Of a stretch of DNA of 11,123 nt, positions 1-5,778 are shown in pieces. Both the position numbers and the translations under genes were made by a program. Source of the DNA: Verrucomicrobia bacterium UBA1211 (GTDB lineage Bacteria > Verrucomicrobiota > Kiritimatiellia > RFP12 > UBA1067); assembly GCA_002309585.1 (NCBI GenBank), contig DBXN01000122.1:9133-20255 (forward strand), given 5' to 3'. The notes beneath the pieces were generated by a model. It ran no database searches. It was not told where the DNA came from and saw nothing but the letters and a program-made list of their open reading frames with translations. Every line of letters begins with the position of its first letter. Positions within the stretch are counted from its first letter, which is position 1.

Positions 1-2292
1 ACTGGATCCGGTTCCGTGACCGTGGACCGTGCCGACGCACCGGTCCTACTGAAGGTCGGCGGTACAGAGGACACCGTTTTCAGCGGCGCGATCGTTGAGA
101 ACGAAGGCCTTGGGAAGCTCGCGTTCCAGAAGGAGGGGAACGGTACCCTGCGTCTGGACGGGAACACCTCCATCAGCGAGATGGTCTACTGCCAAAACGG
201 AATCTTGGATCTGGCCTCGCCCGACACCATCGGCGCGGGAACCCTGCTGGCCTTTGGCGATCCAAAGGTGAAGTCGATGGGCCGCTTGTCCATCGATGGT
301 GACACCGTTTCGCTCACCAACCCGATCTATGCATCGAAGCAGTACAAGAACAATACCTACAATGCCGGATTGGTCGCGAAACCGGGACAGGCCTTGACTC
401 TGCACGATACGAGAATCTACGCCTACAACTCGATCGAGAACAGCAGCGACTACCCCAACTCCTTCACGTTGCGTGCGACACCGTCCGAAACGGTTCCGAC
501 CACGATCAACGTATTGGATGTCAGCAGCGAATATCTCGATTTCTTCACCGCCGTGCCGGGCTCGACTGAGTTCGAAAGCCACTCGGTTATCACTCTGAAG
601 AACTTTGCGACAAAGGAACAGATACGGAAACTGGTGGCGATGAACGATGTCCCGAAATCACAAGGTGGTACGATATTCGTCACCGGAACCAATACCGTTC
701 GGATCGGATGGATGGACATCTCCGGATACGGCTCCTCGCTGATCCTCAGCAATGTCACCGTCGTGGCGGATAATGTCCGCTTCGCGAACATCAACAACGG
801 CGATTATTCGATTCCTGAGGCGAACGGCATCCTGTCGGTGGTTGACGGCGCGCGGCTGGTTGTGCCGCAACTCCCCTCCAGCAACTACAACACGACGAAC
901 TCGGCCATCCGTTTCGACAACGCGATCATCCAGCTCAAAGGCGGTGACCAGGGAGATTTCCTCAGTTTCGCCGCAACCCAGCCGATCGAGATTCTGGAGG
1001 GCGGCGTGGTCTTCGACCTGATGTCCTACGACATCGGCGAATCCCGGAGTCTCCGGATCCGTCATCCGATTACCAGTCCGGTCGAGGGAGTTCCCGGTCC
1101 GCTCACCATCCGGAATGGCGGTGAATTCAAAATCTCCTCCCGGATGTCCTACAACGGACCAACGATTGTGGAGGGCGGTCTGATCCTCTTCGACTTCACC
1201 GTGGGTGACGGAACCACACTTGACACGATGCTCAAATCGGGGACCGATCTGGTTCTCGCGGGTGGCCACGTCGAGCTCAAGGCCGACCACGAGGGGCAGT
1301 ATCAATCCTTCCGCTCGATCATCAACGCCTCGGGGTCTGAGGCGGAGGTGTCCGTCGGCGAGAACGGCGAGATCAAGACGACCCAGCTCCATGCGGGCGA
1401 ACTGGTGAAGACCGGAGCCGGCACCCTGACCTTGAACCTCTCCGGGGCAGACGGAACGGAGGGATTGGATGGGACGGTCCACGTCCGGGAAGGCACCTTC
1501 CGTATCCGCTCGCTCTCCGAACAGACCGGGCCGTATGAGTTGCCAGACGGCAGTTTCGAGCCCACACCGGCCCTGACCGGCGTGATCGCCGATCTGGACC
1601 GACGGGGACAGCGGAACAAGACGTGGTTCGACACGAACCTGACGGCCTGGACCTTCGACGCGGACAACAATGTCGGCATCTGTAAGCGCGGCAGCTACTT
1701 CATGAACAATGATGCCAGTGCCACCCAGTGGGGTGACCATTGCGCCTTCCTCCGGAACAGTACCGGCAGCATCTCGCAAACCTTCACAGTTGCCGATGAG
1801 GGGATTGATTACATCCTCTCGTTCGTCTTCAAATCCCGGTACTATGGCGGGGTCACCTATCCGGCTCCGATTATGGTCTATCTCGATGAGCGGTTGATCT
1901 ATGCTTCCGAGACGAAGTTCCTCACCACCCTTTGGGAGACGGTTGAGATCGATCTCGGTATTCTCTCCGCCGGGAGCCACACCGTCCGTTTCACCAGCGG
2001 TTCTGACAAGGCCGGATCCTCCCAGTCGATCGATGTGCTGTTTGACAACGTTTGCCTCACAACCATCGAGACCGCGAATCTCGACAGCCATGCGGTCGAG
2101 CATCTCACCATCGATATCTCGGATGGCGCGACGCTCGCCCTCGATTTCGAGGCGAAACTTCCGGTCGAGTTCTTCTCGGTGAACGGCGAGCGCCAATACG
2201 GTATCTTCTCGGCGGAGACACGCCCCGACCTGATCACCGGTCCGGGCAGCCTCTGCTGCTTTGAGAACGGAACCATCATGATCTTGCGGTAA
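1..2292 (+). CDS. Large surface protein with autotransporter-type beta-strand repeats, 5' truncated
   Basis: The reading frame is already open at base 1 and stops with TAA at 2290-2292, so the start lies outside the window; 763 residues are visible. A GTG at position 16 is in frame but has no special claim to be the start. Composition is Gly/Thr/Ser/Asn-rich with alternating hydrophobic residues, as in beta-helical surface proteins. Two segments fit the autotransporter-associated beta-strand repeat pattern (K-x-G-x-GTL-x-L), at visible residues about 36-79 and 466-505. Residues about 539-688 look like a beta-sandwich, carbohydrate-binding-like domain (SQTFTV...YILSFVF...AGSHTVRF...LFDNV). The end, ERQYGIFSAETRPDLITGP, resembles the closing segment of such proteins in Kiritimatiellota and Verrucomicrobiota. 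I see no outer-membrane barrel domain and no PEP-CTERM or LPXTG-like signal. It is probably exported to the cell surface. Its ligand and function are unknown. Confidence 0.75.
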   Translation, partial: TGSGSVTVDRADAPVLLKVGGTEDTVFSGAIVENEGLGKLAFQKEGNGTLRLDGNTSISEMVYCQNGILDLASPDTIGAGTLLAFGDPKVKSMGRLSIDGDTVSLTNPIYASKQYKNNTYNAGLVAKPGQALTLHDTRIYAYNSIENSSDYPNSFTLRATPSETVPTTINVLDVSSEYLDFFTAVPGSTEFESHSVITLKNFATKEQIRKLVAMNDVPKSQGGTIFVTGTNTVRIGWMDISGYGSSLILSNVTVVADNVRFANINNGDYSIPEANGILSVVDGARLVVPQLPSSNYNTTNSAIRFDNAIIQLKGGDQGDFLSFAATQPIEILEGGVVFDLMSYDIGESRSLRIRHPITSPVEGVPGPLTIRNGGEFKISSRMSYNGPTIVEGGLILFDFTVGDGTTLDTMLKSGTDLVLAGGHVELKADHEGQYQSFRSIINASGSEAEVSVGENGEIKTTQLHAGELVKTGAGTLTLNLSGADGTEGLDGTVHVREGTFRIRSLSEQTGPYELPDGSFEPTPALTGVIADLDRRGQRNKTWFDTNLTAWTFDADNNVGICKRGSYFMNNDASATQWGDHCAFLRNSTGSISQTFTVADEGIDYILSFVFKSRYYGGVTYPAPIMVYLDERLIYASETKFLTTLWETVEIDLGILSAGSHTVRFTSGSDKAGSSQSIDVLFDNVCLTTIETANLDSHAVEHLTIDISDGATLALDFEAKLPVEFFSVNGERQYGIFSAETRPDLITGPGSLCCFENGTIMILR
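106..237 (+). repeat. Autotransporter-associated beta-strand repeat unit, copy 1
   Basis: The encoded segment begins GLGKLAFQKEGNGTLRLDG and continues to ILDLASPDTIGAG. It matches the general pattern of this repeat: a K-x-G-x-GTL-x-L core, a short loop, then a G-x-L-x-L strand. Boundaries are approximate and were judged by eye. Confidence 0.5.
1396..1515 (+). repeat. Autotransporter-associated beta-strand repeat unit, copy 2
   Basis: The encoded segment begins GELVKTGAGTLTLNLSG and continues to GTVHVREGTFRIRS. The LVKTGAGTLTL core is the most typical copy in the window. A more degenerate, repeat-like stretch (GPLTIRNGGEFKI...TIVEGGLILF) lies near 1096-1200. Boundaries are approximate. Confidence 0.65.
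1615..2064 (+). other. Predicted beta-sandwich (jelly-roll-like) domain within the surface protein
   Basis: This stretch encodes about 150 residues that differ in style from the repeats around it. They run from WFDTNLTAWTF through GSYFMNN, SISQTFTVADEG, YILSFVFKSRYYGG, LWETVEIDLGILSAGSHTVRF to IDVLFDNVCL. The order 'net effect of a mean residue set, Q-T-F, Y-L-x-F, H-T-V-x-F, DNV' is the pattern of galactose-binding-like or DUF642-like folds found in extracellular proteins, which suggests glycan binding. The fold is inferred from pattern only, and no ligand residues can be assigned. Confidence 0.45.
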
Positions 2293-2297
2293 CGGAA

Positions 2298-3719
2298 ATG
2301 GAAGGGACGGTTCACGCTTTCAGAAAGAACCTGGTCGAACAGGGACTTCTTCACGGCGTGAACCGTCTGGGTGTCGCCGTGTCCGGCGGCGCGGATTCGG
2401 TTGCGCTTCTGCGTCTTTTGACGTCGATCCAACCTCCGTTCCCTGTTACGTATATTGTCATCCACATCAATCATGGCCTGCGGGACGCCTCAGATGAAGA
2501 GGAGGCGTTTGTCCGTCAATTGGCGGAAACGTGCGGCGCGCGATTCCGACTCTTCCGCGCCCGTTTACGTGAAACACCGCTTCCCGCCGGCCAATCTGTC
2601 GAAATGACCGCCCGGCAGGCTCGGCTGGCATTCTACCGGACAGCATTCGAGGAGGAGCGGTTGGACGCGATCGCGACCGCGCATCATGCGGATGATTGTG
2701 CAGAAACCTTCTTGCTGCGTCTTGCCCGTGGGGCGGGAACATCGGGTCTGACGGGAATCAAATCCGATACGGTGTACGAGGGTGTTCGCATCATCCGACC
2801 CCTGCTGGATATCCCTTCCGCCGACCTTCGCGCATACCTTCGCGCGATCGGCCAGCCGTGGCGGGAGGATGCGTCAAACCGTGAGGAAGCGATCCCGAGG
2901 AACAAGATTCGCCATCAGATCATTCCCTATCTTGAAGCGCAATGGGATCCCGCGTTCAGGAAACATCTGCTTCAGACGGTGGATATCCTGACGGAGGAGG
3001 ATCGCTATCTGCGGGATGTGACTGCCCGGGCGCTGACCTCCCTTCAAGCGGATGAAGGACGAGCGCTCTGTTGGCGGGATCTGCTTGCGTTGCCCATCGC
3101 GCTCCAGCGCCGGGTTCTGCGCGAATGGCTTTTCGCGATCGGTGAGGTTGCCTGGACCTCCTATGAGCAAGTCGCAACCGTGCTTTCCTTCCTGAACCGT
3201 GCATCTTCTGGCGAAACCGCGAAGAACGCGCTGACGCTCACGGATGACCGCATCCTTTCCCTCTCTGGCTCTGAGATGCGAGTCGGATCCCCTTCCCCCG
3301 TGCAAACGCCTCCCCCGCCGGTCCCCTTGGCCATTCCCGGTGAGACCCGATGGGGCGCGTGGCGTTTCACCGTTGAACCCTTCCGGGGTTGGGTCGCGGA
3401 GAGCCATGGCATTGGCGTCCCACCTGTTTGTTTCACGCTTTCGGCTGATGCCTGTGCGGGGAAGCGGCTTGTGATCCGTTCACGCCAATCCGGCGACCGC
3501 ATCTTCCCGACCGGCATGACGGGCTCCCGGAAGATCAAAGAGATTCTCATCGACGCGAAGATCCCCGAATCGGCGCGCGACACCCTGCCGGTCATCGCGA
3601 CCGACGACGAATGTGTCTATCTGACGGGATATCGGATCGCCCGGACATTTGCCGTTCAATCCCCCACCTCCCCCAGTTTTCTTTGCCGTGCCGACAGGGC
3701 GTTTCTTGCCAATCGATAG
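2298..3719 (+). CDS. tilS: tRNA(Ile)-lysidine synthetase TilS
   Basis: The predicted enzyme uses ATP and lysine to convert C34 of the tRNA-Ile CAU anticodon to lysidine, so that the tRNA reads AUA and is charged with Ile. It acts in the cytoplasm and is normally essential. The 473 residues have the expected layout: the N-type ATP-pyrophosphatase PP-loop SGGADS at 29-34, HINHGLR at 56-62, HHADDCAETFLLRLARGAG at 129-147, and PLLD with RNKIRH at 168-206. The TilS C-terminal domain follows at about 389-450, with RSRQSGDRIFPTG and RKIKEILIDAKIP. Length is within the usual family range. The ATG at 2298 places the PP-loop near residue 30, as is usual. It has no clear Shine-Dalgarno and lies 5 nt after the previous stop, suggesting translational coupling. 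A Pro-rich linker (about 332-345) separates the middle and C-terminal domains. Confidence 0.95.
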   Translation: MEGTVHAFRKNLVEQGLLHGVNRLGVAVSGGADSVALLRLLTSIQPPFPVTYIVIHINHGLRDASDEEEAFVRQLAETCGARFRLFRARLRETPLPAGQSVEMTARQARLAFYRTAFEEERLDAIATAHHADDCAETFLLRLARGAGTSGLTGIKSDTVYEGVRIIRPLLDIPSADLRAYLRAIGQPWREDASNREEAIPRNKIRHQIIPYLEAQWDPAFRKHLLQTVDILTEEDRYLRDVTARALTSLQADEGRALCWRDLLALPIALQRRVLREWLFAIGEVAWTSYEQVATVLSFLNRASSGETAKNALTLTDDRILSLSGSEMRVGSPSPVQTPPPPVPLAIPGETRWGAWRFTVEPFRGWVAESHGIGVPPVCFTLSADACAGKRLVIRSRQSGDRIFPTGMTGSRKIKEILIDAKIPESARDTLPVIATDDECVYLTGYRIARTFAVQSPTSPSFLCRADRAFLANR

Positions 3720-3824
3720 AGGCGGCCGATGAGGTGCGTGAAACGACACGACCTTATAAATGTATTGAAATACGGGCAGAAGGCAGATAAACTTGTATCA
3801 TCATTAACGTGAAGGAGATTCATT
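3720..3824 (+). promoter_or_regulatory. Intergenic region with candidate promoter for the GH2 gene
   Basis: This gap is distinctly more AT-rich than the flanking genes. A candidate sigma-70-like pair is TTGAAA (3765-3770) and TAAACT (3788-3793), separated by 17 nt. The distance to the ATG at 3825 would leave a leader of roughly 25 nt containing the ribosome binding site. A second AT-rich box, TATCAT (3796-3801), has no partner at a good distance. A perfect inverted repeat, GTATT-GA-AATAC (3762-3773), overlaps the -35 box. All of this is visual matching to the E. coli consensus, and promoter rules in this phylum may differ. Confidence 0.35.
3812..3817 (+). promoter_or_regulatory. Ribosome binding site of the GH2 gene
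   Basis: AAGGAG lies 7 nt before the ATG at 3825. This is a near-ideal Shine-Dalgarno and fixes the start codon directly in front of the signal peptide. Confidence 0.8.
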
Positions 3825-5648
3825 ATGCGTACCATTTCATCGTTGTTGTTTGCGGCAAGCCTTGCCGCCGGGATCGGCATCGCCCACGCGGAGATTCCCC
3901 GTCCCGAATATCCCCGTCCCCAATTCGAGCGCAGCACCTGGATCAACCTGAATGGCGACGCTTGGACATACACCTTCGATTTCGGTGAATCAGGCCGAGA
4001 TCCTGGACGTGAACTCTTCAAGTCCACCGGTTTCGACGCGAAAATCAACGTCCCGTTCTGTCCGGAATCATCGCTTTCCGGCGTGAAGCATACCGACTTC
4101 ATCCCCGCCATGTGGTATCATCGGAAACTCGCCGTTCCCGCGGATTGGAACGGCAAGCGCGTGATCCTTCATTTCGGGGCGGTCGATTATGAAAGCGAGA
4201 TCTACATCAACGGGAAGACGGTCGGTTTCCATTTCGGCGGCACCGTCTCGTTCTCGATCGACATTACGCCGTATGTGAAGGCGGGTGAGACGTACGATCT
4301 CGTTGTGCGTGTTAAGGATGACACCCGCAACGGCCACCAGCCCGGCGGCAAGCAGTGCAACCAGTACAAATCCCACGGATGCAGCTATACCCGCACAACG
4401 GGCATTTGGCAGACGGTCTGGATGGAGGCGATCGCAATGCAGGGGTTGAAGGAGTGCCACATCGTTCCCGATCTGGACAATGCCCGTTTCGTCGTCACGC
4501 CGAGCTTCTATGCGGACGCCATGCCCGCGAATGAGTTTCGGGTTTCCGTCAAGACGCCTGAAGGGAAAACGGTCGGTAACATCGCCACGCGTGTCGGCTC
4601 GGGTGTTCCGGTTTCGGTCCCCCTCAGTGAGGTGAAGCCCTGGAGTCCCGCCGATCCTTATCTGTATGACATCATCTTCGAGGTGGCGGATGCGCAAGGC
4701 GCCGTCATCGACTCGGTCAAGAGCTATGCCGGCCTCCGCAAAATCCATGTCGCGGGGAACCGCGTTTATCTCAATAACAAGCCGATCTTCCTGCGGCTCG
4801 TGCTGGATCAGGGTTTCTATCCGGACGGGATTTGGACCGCCCCGACCGATGCCGCGCTCAAACGCGACATCGAGCTTTCGATGGCCGCCGGTTTCAACGG
4901 CGCGCGGCTGCACCAGAAAGTGTTCGAGGAACGGTTCCACTACTGGGCGGACAAACTGGGCTACCTCACATGGGGTGAGACCTCCAGCTGGGGATGCGAT
5001 CCGAACCAGCCGATCGATGGCCGGAACTTCATCACCGAGTGGGGCGAGATTGTCCGCCGTGACCGCAACCACCCCTCCATCATCGCCTGGACCCCCTTCA
5101 ACGAGACATGGGGACTTTCCAACCCGCTCCAGCACCAGCGGCTGGAGAATGACGCCTACGATCTGGCCAAGTCGCTGGATCCGACCCGTCCCGTGAACAC
5201 CGCCAGCGGCGATATCCACGCCAAGACCGACCTCTGGACCATCCACAACTACTCTCGCGCCGACAAGCTCGGTGTCATTGATGTCCCTGAAAACACGGTC
5301 TGGTCCCGCGACGCCAAATATGACCGCGTTCCCTCCCGCTGCTATACCGGCCAGCCGTACATCATCGATGAGTTCGGCGGTCTGATGTGGATCGGGCCCG
5401 ACCGTCGGAAGAACGCCGACAACACCTGGGGATACGGTGGCGCCATCAAGACCGACACGGAGTTCTTCAAGATTCTTGAGGACGAGGTGAACGTCATCCT
5501 CAAGATTCCCCGGATCTGCGGCTACTGCTACACGCAGCTGACCGATGTCGAGCAGGAGCAGAACGGCGTCTATTACTATGACCGGGTCCAAAAATTCGAT
5601 CCGGCCCGCTTCAAGGCGATCTTCGGTCGCGATCCCGACCGGAAATAA
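3825..5648 (+). CDS. Secreted glycoside hydrolase family 2 (beta-galactosidase/beta-glucuronidase-like)
   Basis: A Sec signal peptide covers residues 1-22 with a likely cleavage at AHA|E, so the enzyme acts in the periplasm or outside the cell. The three-part GH2 architecture is visible: a sugar-binding jelly-roll at about 23-205 (WINLNGDAWTY, WYHRKLAVPADWNGKRVILHFGAVDY, EIYINGKTVG), an Ig-like sandwich at about 206-305, and a TIM barrel from about 307. The proposed acid/base is E427 in PFNETWG (N426-E427) and the nucleophile is E516 in YIIDEFGG. The stretch GYCYTQLTDVEQEQNG at 566-581 is a typical GH2 barrel ending. At 607 residues it is close to beta-glucuronidases and much shorter than LacZ, with no C-terminal extra domains. 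GH2 members act on beta-galactosides, glucuronides, mannosides and others; the exact substrate cannot be read from the sequence. It is transcribed alone, with its own leader and a terminator after it. Confidence 0.9.
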   Translation: MRTISSLLFAASLAAGIGIAHAEIPRPEYPRPQFERSTWINLNGDAWTYTFDFGESGRDPGRELFKSTGFDAKINVPFCPESSLSGVKHTDFIPAMWYHRKLAVPADWNGKRVILHFGAVDYESEIYINGKTVGFHFGGTVSFSIDITPYVKAGETYDLVVRVKDDTRNGHQPGGKQCNQYKSHGCSYTRTTGIWQTVWMEAIAMQGLKECHIVPDLDNARFVVTPSFYADAMPANEFRVSVKTPEGKTVGNIATRVGSGVPVSVPLSEVKPWSPADPYLYDIIFEVADAQGAVIDSVKSYAGLRKIHVAGNRVYLNNKPIFLRLVLDQGFYPDGIWTAPTDAALKRDIELSMAAGFNGARLHQKVFEERFHYWADKLGYLTWGETSSWGCDPNQPIDGRNFITEWGEIVRRDRNHPSIIAWTPFNETWGLSNPLQHQRLENDAYDLAKSLDPTRPVNTASGDIHAKTDLWTIHNYSRADKLGVIDVPENTVWSRDAKYDRVPSRCYTGQPYIIDEFGGLMWIGPDRRKNADNTWGYGGAIKTDTEFFKILEDEVNVILKIPRICGYCYTQLTDVEQEQNGVYYYDRVQKFDPARFKAIFGRDPDRK

Positions 5649-5671
5649 CCCTGCGGCGCAGTGGAAGGACT

Positions 5672-5705
5672 ACCGTGCGGGCGAATCGCCCGCACGGTTT
5701 TTTTT
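5672..5705 (+). terminator. Strong rho-independent terminator after the GH2 gene
   Basis: An 11-bp perfect GC-rich stem pairs CCGTGCGGGCG (5673-5683) with CGCCCGCACGG (5687-5697) around an AAT loop, and A5672 can also pair with T5698. Eight T residues follow (5698-5705). It lies 24 nt after the GH2 stop and should separate that transcript from the next gene. Confidence 0.92.
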
Positions 5706-5739
5706 GATCGACCGACCGTCGACTTTTCCGTGTTTCATC

Positions 5740-5770
5740 TTTACGGCATCCGCTCCTTTTGGCATACTAT
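5740..5770 (+). promoter_or_regulatory. Weak candidate promoter for the large glycosidase gene
   Basis: TTTACG (5740-5745) and CATACT (5763-5768) are 17 nt apart, each matching four of six bases of the sigma-70 consensus. Because a terminator lies just upstream, a promoter is needed in 5706-5778. Transcription from this pair would begin only a few bases before the ATG at 5779, which would make the mRNA nearly leaderless. This is a speculative visual match. Confidence 0.25.
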
Positions 5771-5778
5771 CCTTCATC

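Noticed and set aside
658..2196. Long minus-strand open frame (512 codons) opposite the surface protein
   Set aside because: It is antisense to a convincing gene. The product is rich in Asp, Arg, Gly and Glu with no recognisable motif, a typical by-product of high GC at third codon positions.
3733..3753. Possible terminator after tilS (GGT-CGTG stem pairing with CACG-ACC)
   Set aside because: The stem is only seven pairs with a bulged G and is followed by TTATAAATG rather than a T run.
4068..5591. Long minus-strand open frame (507 codons) opposite the GH2 gene
   Set aside because: It is an antisense shadow covering most of the barrel. The translated protein has repetitive acidic/Val/Gly composition and no domain, and the sense frame has catalytic motifs.
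5545..5778. Upstream in-frame extension of the large glycosidase, overlapping the GH2 gene
   Set aside because: The extension translates the terminator hairpin and the GH2 3' end in another frame and would bury the signal peptide that starts at 5779.
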